Below are positions 32,452-40,886 of a DNA stretch of 64,000 bases, piece after piece. The notes below the pieces were generated by a model, which searched no databases, was not told the DNA's origin, and saw only the letters and a program-made list of their open reading frames with translations. The translations under genes and the position numbers were made by a program. Numbering within the stretch: position 1 is the first letter of the stretch; each line of letters starts with the position of its first letter. This DNA is from Gammaproteobacteria bacterium (GTDB lineage: Bacteria > Pseudomonadota > Gammaproteobacteria > UBA6429 > Thiohalophilaceae): assembly GCA_016194635.1 (NCBI GenBank), contig JACQBC010000017.1, positions 1 to 64,000 of the forward strand, in the 5' to 3' direction.

Positions 32452-34092
32452 ATGACTGAGAAAGATTATAAACAACTGGGCGCTACCCTGTGGGGCATTG
32501 CCGACCAACTACGCGGCGCGATGAACGCGGACGACTTCCGCGATTACATGCTATCGTTTCTGTTTTTACGTTATTTATCGGACAACTATGAAACCGCCGC
32601 CAAGAAAGAATTGGGGCCGGACTATCCGAAACTGGAAGCCGACGACAAGCGTACACCATTATCGATTTGGTACGAGGCGAATACGGAGGATAAAGTAGAG
32701 TTTGAAAAACAAATGCGTCGTAAGGTGCATTATGTGGTTGAACCGCCGTACTTATGGAGCAGCATTGCTGAATTAGCGAGAAAACAAGACAAAGAGTTGC
32801 TGCATACCTTGGAGAGCGGTTTTAAGTACATTGAAAACCATTCGTTTGAAACGGCTTTCCAAGGCCTGTTCTCGGAAATCAATTTGAACTCTGAAAAGCT
32901 CGGTAAAAAATACGACGATCGCAATGCCAAGCTGTGCACCATTATTACCAAAATCGCCGAGGGCATTGCCGAGTTTTCTACCAACAGCGATATTTTAGGG
33001 GATGCCTATGAGTACTTGATCGGCGAGTTTGCCGCAGGATCGGGCAAAAAAGCGGGCGAGTTTTATACCCCGCAACAGATCTCCAGTATTCTTTCCCAAA
33101 TCGTCACGCTCGACAGCCAGGAACCCGCAACAGGTAAAAAGAAAAAGCTCGACAAAGTGCTGGATTTTGCCTGCGGCTCCGGCTCATTGCTGCTGAATGT
33201 TCGTAAACAACTGGGTGCCCATGGTATTGGCAAAATTTACGGCCAGGAAAAAAACATCACCACCTACAACCTGGCGCGCATGAATATGTTGCTGCACGGC
33301 GTAAAGGATTCGGAGTTCGAAATTCACCACGGCGATTCATTGTTGAATGATTGGGATATTCTGAACGAAATGAACCCTGCGAAGAAGCTAGAGTTTGATG
33401 CCGTAGTTGCCAATCCACCCTTCAGTTATCGCTGGGAACCGACCGAAACACTAAGCGAAGATTTTCGTTTTAAGAGCTATGGGCTTGCACCCAAATCGGC
33501 GGCGGATTTCGCATTTTTATTACACGGATTTCACTTTCTGGGTAAAGAAGGCACGATGGCGATCATTTTACCGCATGGTGTCCTGTTCCGTGGCGGTGCC
33601 GAAGAGCGTATTCGAACCAAGCTGTTAAAAGATGGTAATATCGATACCGTCATTGGCTTACCTGCTAACCTGTTCTTTTCAACGGGCATCCCCGTTTGTA
33701 TTCTGGTTTTGAAGAAGTGCAAAAAACCAGATGACGTACTGTTCATCAACGCCAGTGAGCACTTTGAGAAAGGCAAGCGCCAAAATCGTTTGCTACCTGA
33801 GCACATCGCCAAGATTGTCACCACCTACCAGTACCGCAAAGAAGATGAACGCTACGCACGGCGCGTGTCGATGGATGAGATAGCAACCAATGACTATAAT
33901 CTGAATATATCACGATACATCAGCACCGCCAAAGCAGAGGAAATAATCGACTTACAGTTGGTCAATAATAAGTTGGTTGATTTGGAAAATAAAATTGTTG
34001 CGGCGACCAACAAACACAATGAATTTCTCAATGAACTTGGGCTACCACCCTTGCCGCTTGCAAATCAGAAAGCAGAGACTCGCAAAGATTAA
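32452..34092 (+). CDS. hsdM: Type I DNA adenine methyltransferase (HsdM)
   Basis: The 546-residue protein has the HsdM N-terminal helical region (LGATLWGIADQLRGAMNADDF), a GEFYTPQQISSIL segment, the SAM motif FACGSG (239-244) and the catalytic NPPF (321-324). It would methylate N6 of adenine in the site chosen by HsdS. It starts two bases after the PrrC-like gene. The gene order hsdR, hsdS, dinD, prrC-like, hsdM differs from the usual hsdM-hsdS-hsdR order. Confidence 0.93.
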   Translation: MTEKDYKQLGATLWGIADQLRGAMNADDFRDYMLSFLFLRYLSDNYETAAKKELGPDYPKLEADDKRTPLSIWYEANTEDKVEFEKQMRRKVHYVVEPPYLWSSIAELARKQDKELLHTLESGFKYIENHSFETAFQGLFSEINLNSEKLGKKYDDRNAKLCTIITKIAEGIAEFSTNSDILGDAYEYLIGEFAAGSGKKAGEFYTPQQISSILSQIVTLDSQEPATGKKKKLDKVLDFACGSGSLLLNVRKQLGAHGIGKIYGQEKNITTYNLARMNMLLHGVKDSEFEIHHGDSLLNDWDILNEMNPAKKLEFDAVVANPPFSYRWEPTETLSEDFRFKSYGLAPKSAADFAFLLHGFHFLGKEGTMAIILPHGVLFRGGAEERIRTKLLKDGNIDTVIGLPANLFFSTGIPVCILVLKKCKKPDDVLFINASEHFEKGKRQNRLLPEHIAKIVTTYQYRKEDERYARRVSMDEIATNDYNLNISRYISTAKAEEIIDLQLVNNKLVDLENKIVAATNKHNEFLNELGLPPLPLANQKAETRKD

Positions 34093-34137
34093 AGCAAGTA
34101 AAGAAATTTTTTTAATATAATTTAAGGAGTAAACACC

Positions 34138-34539
34138 ATGAATAGTGCCGTTGTCGAAACCAGCCTTGAGGACAGTGTGCGCCGCATTATTGCAGAGTCA
34201 CTGGCGATTGATGTCGCCAGGGTTGTGCCCAACGCCAGTTTGATGGAAAACTTGGGTGCCGAGTCGCTGGACTTTCTGGATATCGTCTTTAAACTTGAAC
34301 GGGCGTATAACATTCAAATTACCCGTGGCGAACTTGAACACGCCGCACGTGGTGACATGTCAGACGATGAATTTGCACCCAGCGGCATCATCTCCGCCGC
34401 CGGACTGATGCGTTTGCGGGAACTGATGCCCGAGGTAGCAGAACGTATTCAGCCTGGTTTGCGGCCAGCGCAAATACTGGGTTTGTTCACGGTACGCACC
34501 CTGGTGCATTTGGTGGCCCGTAAACAGCAACCTGCGTAA
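34138..34539 (+). CDS. Acyl carrier protein, long form
   Basis: The 133-residue protein contains an ACP helix bundle with Ser43 in NLGAESLDFLDIVFKLE, the site for the phosphopantetheine arm. Normal ACPs have about 80 residues; here a segment of about 45 residues (ARGDMSDDEFAPSGIISAAG) lies between helix II and the end. It is the only carrier in the window, so it should serve the cluster's ketosynthases, dehydratase and reductases. AAGGAG precedes the ATG. The restriction island separates it from the rest of the condensing genes. Confidence 0.88.
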   Translation: MNSAVVETSLEDSVRRIIAESLAIDVARVVPNASLMENLGAESLDFLDIVFKLERAYNIQITRGELEHAARGDMSDDEFAPSGIISAAGLMRLRELMPEVAERIQPGLRPAQILGLFTVRTLVHLVARKQQPA

Positions 34540-34585
34540 TATTTTCCCTGTGTTTGCGAGTAGGATTAACTTCCTAACTCAAACT

Positions 34586-34619
34586 TACTAACAAGGCATA
34601 TGGATGTGACTCAGTAATA
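34586..34619. repeat. Palindromic repeat reduced to its two ends
   Basis: TTACTAACAAGGCATATGG is joined directly to ATGTGACTCAGTAATAA: the left and right termini of the repeat family with the approximately 90-base middle removed. It lies just before the next coding block. Confidence 0.6.
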
Positions 34620-34633
34620 AGACGACAACCACC

Positions 34634-35770
34634 ATGAAAAACAGTGATCAAAATTCAACACAACTCCCTGCCCACGGCCGTGGTTGGATCGGCGGACCAG
34701 CCTTCGATCTGTTTTTTTTCTTTGGCAGCGGTGTCATCGCGCTCGCCGCAGGCTTGCTTGCATTGCAGTTCCCTGTGGTACTCGTGCCCTTGTGGTTGCT
34801 TTGGTTGTGGCTGGTGGAAGGGCCACATTTGATTGCGACCTGGCAGCGCACCTATATCGATCGGCAAAGCTGGCAGCAGCGATCCGGCTTGTTGCTGTGG
34901 AGTTTATTGTGGATGCTGCCAGGGCCGGTTCTATTATTCGCCTCGTGGATATTGGGGCGTCCTGAACCTTTTCTATTGTTTCTTGGTGTGGCCGTGGTAT
35001 GGTCATTTCATCACGGCATACGTCAGTACCATGGCTTGTTAGCCATTTATCAGCGCTTGAACGGCGCGGCGCGCAGTGCGAGTCGCATTGACAGTGTTTT
35101 TTTACACAGCATGATGTGGGTTTCATTTGTACTCTTTATGTTTCTTCATCCGGAAAACCGGCGTTTGCTGGGCCTGCCACTGACGATGGATATGTTTAGC
35201 AAGCTGATGGTTGCGTTACTGTCGGGGGCGCTGGTTGTTGGTGTAGTCGCATGGTTATGGGTCTTTGCGCAACGTTGTCAGCAAGGCGTTGGTCTGCGCC
35301 CCAGTTTCTTTGTGCTGGTGGCAGTGGGCGTCGCCTTGTTCGGTTTTTTTGTGATCGGTGTGCGCGAACCTATCCTGCCGTATCTGACCAGCACCGAGCA
35401 AATCTTCATGGCTGCGACCGTGATCGGTGGCACGGTACATGGCTTGCAATACCTGGGCATTAGCTTTGCCACGAGTGCGCGGCGGGCAGCGGCCGACACG
35501 GACTCAACCTCGCTCTCGGCACGCCTGGGGAAATCACCACTGCTGACTTACGGCATCATGGTGGCACTGTCCTTACTCTATCTTGGCTTAAATTTATTAC
35601 GTGGTGCGTCGCCCGTGGCATCGCCGGTTGTGCCGGGATCAAATACAGCCCAGGTATTTTTGGCGCTGTATTGGGGTTTGTTTTTCCATCACTATTGGAT
35701 CGATCAAAAAATTTGGCGGCCTTCGGCGGACAGCCGTTTGCGCGCTGAACTTGGCTTGAGTCCAGCATGA
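34634..35770 (+). CDS. Polytopic membrane protein with histidine clusters
   Basis: The 378-residue protein has nine or ten hydrophobic helices. Conserved-looking His-rich stretches lie at helix ends: SFHHGIRQYHG (about 133-143), GTVHGLQYLGI and FFHHYWIDQKIW near the C-terminus, which could bind a metal as in membrane oxygenases or hydroxylases. I do not recognise the family with certainty. Its place between the ACP and an aminotransferase, overlapping the latter by four bases, suggests work on a membrane-bound acyl intermediate. Confidence 0.6.
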   Translation: MKNSDQNSTQLPAHGRGWIGGPAFDLFFFFGSGVIALAAGLLALQFPVVLVPLWLLWLWLVEGPHLIATWQRTYIDRQSWQQRSGLLLWSLLWMLPGPVLLFASWILGRPEPFLLFLGVAVVWSFHHGIRQYHGLLAIYQRLNGAARSASRIDSVFLHSMMWVSFVLFMFLHPENRRLLGLPLTMDMFSKLMVALLSGALVVGVVAWLWVFAQRCQQGVGLRPSFFVLVAVGVALFGFFVIGVREPILPYLTSTEQIFMAATVIGGTVHGLQYLGISFATSARRAAADTDSTSLSARLGKSPLLTYGIMVALSLLYLGLNLLRGASPVASPVVPGSNTAQVFLALYWGLFFHHYWIDQKIWRPSADSRLRAELGLSPA

Positions 35771-37140
35771 CGGACAGCGAACATCCGATCACGGCCAGCT
35801 ATGCAAAGTACGTCAATCCCAGCTTCGTTAAATTGCTCGGCGTGTTGGGTTATGGCCGGGTGTTTAGCAAAGCACAGGATGTCTGGATCTGGGACAGCAC
35901 GGGCCGCCGTTATCTCGATTGCTTATCCGGTTTCGGCTCGGTCAATATCGGCCACAATCATCCCAAGCTGATTGCGCGTTTGCATCAACTGTTAGACGAG
36001 CAGCCTTACCATCTTTGTCATGTTGGCCCAGCTGCGGGGGCAGCGGCGCTCGGCGAAGCCTTGGCAAGACGTTTAGCGCCGCCGTTAGAGATCAGTTTGT
36101 TTGGCAGTTCAGGGGCGGAGGCCGTCGAGGCCGGATTGAAACTGGCGAGAGCCGCGACGCGGCGCACCGACATCGTCGCTTGCGAAGGCGCGTTTCATGG
36201 CATGAGTTTGGGCACGCTGTCCGTGGTGGGCAACAAACGCTTGTCCTTGCCGTTTGAACCTTTGTTGCCTGGGGTGCACCGCGTCCCGTTTGGCGATCTC
36301 ACTGCATTAGAACAGGTGTTACAGAAACATCGGCCCGCCGCTTTTTTGCTGGAGCCGCTGCAAGCAGAGGGCGGCATTGTCTTACCACCGCCTGACTATT
36401 TGCGCCAAGCACAACAATGTTGCACGGCGCATGGCACGTTACTGATCCTCGATGAGATTCAAACCGGCCTGGGTCGCACCGGCACACTGTTCGCGCATCA
36501 GGCAGAAGGCTTTGTGCCCGATGTACTCTGTCTGGCGAAGTCACTCTCCGGCGGCATCGCACCGGTGTCGGTCGCGGTGACCTCGCGCCACCTGTTCGAC
36601 AAGGCCTACGGAAAAATCGATCGTTTCGATTTACATAGTTCGACCTTTCAGGGGAATGCATTTTCCTGCGCCGCGGCAGTGCAGTCCTTGGACATCATCG
36701 ATGCAGAAAATCTGGCGGCGCGCAGTCACGCACGTGGCGCGCAATTGCTGGCAGGGTTGCAGCAACGTTTGCACGGGCATCCGTTGGTTAAGGATATCCG
36801 TGGTCGTGGTCTGCTGGTCGGTATTGAATTCGGCCCGACCGGCAGCGGTTGGCTGAACCGTCTTGCGCCAGGCATGGTGGAAAAATTAACGGAAGCCATG
36901 TTTGGGCAATGGGTGGCTGTCCGAATGCTGGAGGCGGGAATACTCTGTCAGCCGACATCGTCGCGTTGGGACGTGTTACGTCTGCAACCGCCGCTGACGA
37001 TCAGCGAAAATGAAATTGAATTTGTGATCGAGACCTTGGTTAAGGTGCTGGACGAGTACCAGGGTGTGGCACCGATTGTCGGCGACATCACGCGACGCGT
37101 TGGGTCGCAGTGGCGTAAGCATTGGCGGTTTCAATCATGA
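35767..37140 (+). CDS. Class III aminotransferase, first copy
   Basis: The 457-residue PLP enzyme has FGSSGAEAVEAGLKLARAAT, DEIQTGLGRTG from residue 229 and the Schiff-base Lys258 in CLAKSLSGG. Class III members transfer amino groups to aldehydes or ketones away from a carboxylate. Here it may aminate an acyl ketone or aldehyde made by the neighbouring transketolase halves. A late segment of about 50 residues (FGPTGSGWLNRLAPGMVEKLTEAM) exceeds ordinary ornithine-type enzymes. The end overlaps the transketolase reading frame. Confidence 0.88.
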   Translation: MTDSEHPITASYAKYVNPSFVKLLGVLGYGRVFSKAQDVWIWDSTGRRYLDCLSGFGSVNIGHNHPKLIARLHQLLDEQPYHLCHVGPAAGAAALGEALARRLAPPLEISLFGSSGAEAVEAGLKLARAATRRTDIVACEGAFHGMSLGTLSVVGNKRLSLPFEPLLPGVHRVPFGDLTALEQVLQKHRPAAFLLEPLQAEGGIVLPPPDYLRQAQQCCTAHGTLLILDEIQTGLGRTGTLFAHQAEGFVPDVLCLAKSLSGGIAPVSVAVTSRHLFDKAYGKIDRFDLHSSTFQGNAFSCAAAVQSLDIIDAENLAARSHARGAQLLAGLQQRLHGHPLVKDIRGRGLLVGIEFGPTGSGWLNRLAPGMVEKLTEAMFGQWVAVRMLEAGILCQPTSSRWDVLRLQPPLTISENEIEFVIETLVKVLDEYQGVAPIVGDITRRVGSQWRKHWRFQS

Positions 37141-37177
37141 TGCTACAGGTAAACCAATTAAAAATAAATCTCCGCGG

Positions 37178-38062
37178 GTGATCTCCTTGCCTCGTTCTCC
37201 GCTTAGCAATGAAGAATGCCAGCAGCTGCAAGCGGCGGCACTGCGCGTGCGTGAATCGATCCTCCGGATTATGTATGACTCTGGTTCCGGCCACGTCGGC
37301 AGTGCACTGAGTCAAACCGATATTCTGGTCGCGTTATACCGCGGTGCGCTGCGTGTTGATCCGAAGCGTCCTGACTGGCCACAGCGCGATCGTTTCGTCT
37401 TGTCAAAAGGCCATGGCGGTCTTGGGCTGGCGGCGGTGCTGGCGGATTGCGGTTTCATCAACCCGGAGGATCTGTCGACGTTCGGTAAGACCGGTAGTGC
37501 GTTAGGCATGCACATGCATCATCGTAAGCTGCCCGCGATTGAAGCGGCCACCGGTTCTCTGGGCCATGGCTTGGGCATCGCCGTCGGCATGGCCTTGGGT
37601 GTACGCCTCAAGACGTGGCCGTCGCGCACGATTTGTTTATTATCGGACGGTGAGTGTTACGAGGGATCAACCTGGGAGGCGGCGCTGGCGGCCGGTGCGC
37701 AGCGCTTGCATCGTCTGCTCGCCGTGGTGGATCGCAATCGCTTAACCATGGATGGTTTTACCGAACAAGAAGTGCCGTTGGAGCCGTTAGCGGATAAATG
37801 GGCATCGTTTGGCTGGCGTGTCATTAACTGCGATGGTCACGATTTTAGGCAGCTATGTTCCAATATAGAAATTGCACTCGCTGAGCCGGATGCTGCTGAT
37901 GCGGAAGCACAACGTCCTACCGTTATTTTGGCGCAAACGATCAAAGGCAAGGGCGTCGACTTTATGGAGAACGAAGCAAAATGGCATTACGGTGCGCTCG
38001 ATTCGGTGATGTATGCCAGAGCGCTGGCCTCGGTTCGTGACCAGCATAAAGCGCTGTCATGA
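37178..38062 (+). CDS. Transketolase-like subunit, N-terminal (cofactor pyrophosphate) half
   Basis: The protein has the first transketolase domain only: YDSGSGHVGSALSQTDILVALY, LSKGHGGLGLAAVLADCGF, GSLGHGLGIAVGMALG and LLSDGECYEGSTWEAAL, the motif that binds Mg and thiamine diphosphate. The partner is encoded from 39061. The start is uncertain: I use GTG 37178, giving 294 residues as usual for such subunits; the frame is open back to 37064 within the aminotransferase gene. Split transketolases act on C2 or C3 donor units; the substrate is unknown. Confidence 0.82.
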   Translation: MISLPRSPLSNEECQQLQAAALRVRESILRIMYDSGSGHVGSALSQTDILVALYRGALRVDPKRPDWPQRDRFVLSKGHGGLGLAAVLADCGFINPEDLSTFGKTGSALGMHMHHRKLPAIEAATGSLGHGLGIAVGMALGVRLKTWPSRTICLLSDGECYEGSTWEAALAAGAQRLHRLLAVVDRNRLTMDGFTEQEVPLEPLADKWASFGWRVINCDGHDFRQLCSNIEIALAEPDAADAEAQRPTVILAQTIKGKGVDFMENEAKWHYGALDSVMYARALASVRDQHKALS

Positions 38063-38103
38063 AAAAAGTGCAAAGTTTTACCTGGGCGGTTGAGGTCGTC
38101 AAC
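38028..38103. repeat. 76-bp direct repeat, left copy
   Basis: It spans the end of the N-half transketolase gene and the first 15 codons of the C-half gene (MKKVQSFTWAVEVVN). By eye 66 of 76 bases match 39030-39105. It abuts foreign DNA at 38104, so this copy of the C-half start is a dead stub. Confidence 0.85.
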
Positions 38104-38390
38104 TCTCCATCGGAGCTTAGCGCTGGGCACCGAAGTGAAGCTCAAGAAATTGCACGAGCATACACGCACTGAGTTGGCATCAGAGTTACCGAACGAATAT
38201 GCCGAATTTCTAAGGGCCATGGATGGTCTGGAATTTAATGGCATGTCGATACACGCGAGCGAATTGGCTATGTCAAAAGATACCAATCAGGCCAAGATGT
38301 TTGGATTTGTAGAAACAAATTTAATCCACCGTGACGAGGCTGTGATGAGGAACTATCTAGTATTTGGAGGGGATGGTCTGGATATACTAA
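38104..38390 (+). pseudogene. SUKH/SMI1-KNR4-like immunity protein fragment
   Basis: The frame reads LKKLHEHTRTELASELPNEY, FLRAMDGLEFNGMSIHASEL and NLIHRDEAVMRNYLVFGGDG, the pattern of SMI1/KNR4 (SUKH) immunity proteins, which protect against polymorphic toxins. The natural start was lost at the repeat junction and the end is overwritten by the palindromic repeat at 38385. Confidence 0.65.
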
Positions 38391-38518
38391 TGAGTCACAT
38401 GGACAGGAGACCCTCCCATCAAGACCGTCCGCCGCAGGGATGCGGCTGTCGAGTCTACAGGGAGGGATTGACAGCGTGTCTTGGTGGGAGGGTCTCCTTT
38501 CCATGTGACTCAGTAATA
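38385..38518. repeat. Palindromic repeat inside the immunity-gene insert
   Basis: A complete copy: TACTAATGAGTCACATGG at the left, CCATGTGACTCAGTAATA at the right, inner arms AGGAGACCCTCCCA and TGGGAGGGTCTCCT, and a centre with GCAGGGATGCGGCTGTCGAG. It interrupts the SUKH-like gene. Confidence 0.85.
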
Positions 38519-38588
38519 TATGTTTTTGACATAGTTTGACGAAATGGTTGGGCTGGTCATGAGAAAACACCTGCTCAGATAAACGATC

Positions 38589-38864
38589 ATGAAAAAAATT
38601 CTACTGACACTCGAAGCAATTAAGTTAACGAACGATCGGCTAGCGATTACACCTGATTTTCATCTATTGAAGTCCGTGAAGGCGCAATTAAACTACATTC
38701 TGGAATCATTCAAACAAAATACAAAACCGACCGATGCCGAGAAAGATAGAATAACCCTGGGCATTCTTGCGGTACGTGACTTTGAAGTTAGCGATTCTGA
38801 GTATGCTGATATCCTTGAAAAGGTTTCGTATCTTTATAAGCATCCCGAGGTTGATGAAATTTGA
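38589..38864 (+). CDS. Tsi6-like immunity protein
   Basis: The 91-residue helical protein has the pattern ILLTLEAIKLTNDRL, SVKAQLNYILESF and ITLGILAVRDFEVSDSEYAD, which resembles Tsi6-type immunity proteins that bind a type VI secretion toxin. No toxin gene is present, so it would be an orphan. Assignment rests on the motif LGxxAVRxFE and on length. The 196 bases after it hold no recognisable gene up to the right direct repeat. Confidence 0.55.
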   Translation: MKKILLTLEAIKLTNDRLAITPDFHLLKSVKAQLNYILESFKQNTKPTDAEKDRITLGILAVRDFEVSDSEYADILEKVSYLYKHPEVDEI

Positions 38865-39029
38865 CAAAGAATGGCGTGACTTTCGCCTAAGTCAATAATT
38901 GACAACAAATGTCTACTGAACGTAAGTGTGTGAGAATGGGGTTTTCGAGCATCTCGATACCGAGTATGAGTATCGTGCACATCATCACCACAAGCACCAA
39001 ATTCAATGCATGCACGGTATTAACATTGA

Positions 39030-39105
39030 CCTCGGTTCGTGACCAGCATAAGCTGCTGACATGAAAAAAGTACAAGGCTTTACCTGGACAGTTGAGGACG
39101 TCAAC
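39030..39105. repeat. 76-bp direct repeat, right copy
   Basis: It repeats the end of the N-half gene (CCTCGGTTCGTGACCAGCAT) without its reading frame and then the true start of the C-half gene. See 38028-38103. Confidence 0.85.
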
Positions 39106-40074
39106 CTCATCAGTGCCTCTGAAACCTGGGGCGATGCCTTGGTGGAGGCAGGTCGTCGTGATCCCGCCATCGTCGCGTTGACGGCCGACCTCGGTAATTC
39201 AACCAAGATCCAACGCTTCAAGGAAGTTTTTCCTGCACGTTTTTTTAACGTCGGCATCGCCGAACAAAATTTAATGGCAGTTGCAGCAGGGCTCGCAGCG
39301 ACCGATCACATTCCCGTTGTCTGCACCTATGCGACGTTTGCAAGCCTGCGTGCCGCCGAATTTGTCCGCACTGACATTGGCTACGGCCAACGTAATGTAA
39401 AAATCATCGGCACACTCGCCGGTGTTGCGTATGGCCAGGGAGGGCCCACGCATCATGCGTTCGAGGATATCGCCTTGATGCGCAGCATACCGGGCATGGT
39501 GGTACTGGCCCCCGCCGATGGTGACGAGTTGACGGATGCCTTGCTCGCGGCGCTGGCCTATGAAGGCCCGGTGTATCTGCGCACCGGTCGTGGCACGGAG
39601 TTGCCCATCATGAAAGAGAGTAAGGAAGCGTTCGCGATTGGCAAGGCGCGAACCGTGCACGATGGCCGTGATGTCACGGTGTTTGCCATTGGTCTGTGTG
39701 TACAAGAGGCGCTGCGTGCCGCTGTGCGTGTCGCCTCGCAGGGGATTCGTGTCAAAGTGGTGAACATGGCCGCGGTCAAACCGCTGGATGTGGCGGCAAT
39801 ACAAGCGGCGATCACCGCAACGCAGCGCATTATTACGGTGGAAGACCACAGCATTGTGGGTGGATTGGGTTCTGCGGTCGCCGAAGTCATTGCCGAGTCT
39901 GGCAAGGCCTGCGCGTTTAAACGCCTGGGTCACCAGGATTGTTTTCTGCCAATGGGCGTGCCGGAAGACTTGATGCATATCGGCGGCTTTGATGAAGACG
40001 CGGTTCACGCCGCGATCCTCGGCCTTATGCAAACAAGCAGTGATGATGCCGTCGAGTGGGAGGACGGCAAATGA
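39061..40074 (+). CDS. Transketolase-like subunit, C-terminal half
   Basis: The 337-residue protein has the pyrimidine-binding and C-terminal domains: TADLGNSTKIQRF, FFNVGIAEQNLM with the catalytic Glu68, YATFASLRAAEFVRTDI, GPTHHAFEDIALMR and VEDHSIVGGLGSAVAE. It completes the enzyme whose first half ends at 38062. The approximately 1-kb insert between them has separated what was once a four-base-overlap pair, judging from the ATGA of the left repeat. The GPTHHAFEDIA block is typical of both transketolase C subunits and DXP synthase. Confidence 0.88.
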   Translation: MKKVQGFTWTVEDVNLISASETWGDALVEAGRRDPAIVALTADLGNSTKIQRFKEVFPARFFNVGIAEQNLMAVAAGLAATDHIPVVCTYATFASLRAAEFVRTDIGYGQRNVKIIGTLAGVAYGQGGPTHHAFEDIALMRSIPGMVVLAPADGDELTDALLAALAYEGPVYLRTGRGTELPIMKESKEAFAIGKARTVHDGRDVTVFAIGLCVQEALRAAVRVASQGIRVKVVNMAAVKPLDVAAIQAAITATQRIITVEDHSIVGGLGSAVAEVIAESGKACAFKRLGHQDCFLPMGVPEDLMHIGGFDEDAVHAAILGLMQTSSDDAVEWEDGK

Positions 40075-40883
40075 CTAACCCAGTCACGATGACGATGGCA
40101 AGTGCGGCGCTGCACGAACAACTGCGCGCACGGGTGTTTTTGCGTGCCGTGCTGCCTTTACTTGAAACCGTGTCCGCCGATCAACACCGCAACCCGAACA
40201 AACGCACGCGCCAGCGTTTGCCACAAACCGTACAGATTGGTAGCAATGCTGCATCTGTGGCGGCGCGCTTGATGTTTGTCGATGATAGTGTGCAGGTGGC
40301 ACAAGGGAGTGGCCCTGCCACTTTGCAGTTCAACTTCAGCGATCTCGGTCGATTGAATAATTTTTTTTCTGGCAAGGCAATCCTGCCACGGTTAACAGGC
40401 GGGCTGCGTCACCCGCTGTTGCTGATCAAGGTATTGCGCCTGCTGTCGGCATTAAAACTGTTGCAACCGAACAGCACACCCATGGATGCGCGGGAACGCG
40501 TATTGCGAGTCAAGTTGTTGCTGTATTTGGTGTCGCGTGGGCTTGCTGAGTTGCACCATGGCGGCCATGCGGCAATGCGGGAGCTGGTCGCACAAAGCCC
40601 GGATCGTGTCTATCAATGGACGGTGCAGCGCGAGGGCATCGGTGCATGGTTGCGCATGCAACACGGCAAGGTAAAGACAGGTCATGGCATGTATACCGCA
40701 CGCGCACCCTTCGTGCAGTTTGTGTTTCCCGATGTTGAGGCGGCATTCACGGTCTTGACGGCCAGCGAAGGTCAGATCAACAAGGTGCGCGACGGTCTGG
40801 TCGTGACCTTGGGTAGTCCGGAATATACCCGCAAGATCAGCCTGCTCATGCAGCAGCTGGATGAACTGCTCTTGGAAGGTTAA
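40071..40883 (+). CDS. Unrecognised soluble protein, perhaps SCP2-like lipid binding
   Basis: From ATG 40071 (ATGA overlap with the transketolase stop) the 270-residue protein shows no catalytic motif I know. LQFNFSDLGRLNNFFSGKAIL and VRDGLVVTLGSPEYTRKISLL have a faint likeness to sterol-carrier (SCP2) domains, a guess only. It contains many hydrophobic helices without a membrane segment, so it may hold a lipid intermediate. It is coupled to the transketolase upstream and followed at once by the hydroxylase gene. Confidence 0.5.
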   Translation: MTNPVTMTMASAALHEQLRARVFLRAVLPLLETVSADQHRNPNKRTRQRLPQTVQIGSNAASVAARLMFVDDSVQVAQGSGPATLQFNFSDLGRLNNFFSGKAILPRLTGGLRHPLLLIKVLRLLSALKLLQPNSTPMDARERVLRVKLLLYLVSRGLAELHHGGHAAMRELVAQSPDRVYQWTVQREGIGAWLRMQHGKVKTGHGMYTARAPFVQFVFPDVEAAFTVLTASEGQINKVRDGLVVTLGSPEYTRKISLLMQQLDELLLEG

Positions 40884-40886
40884 CGA

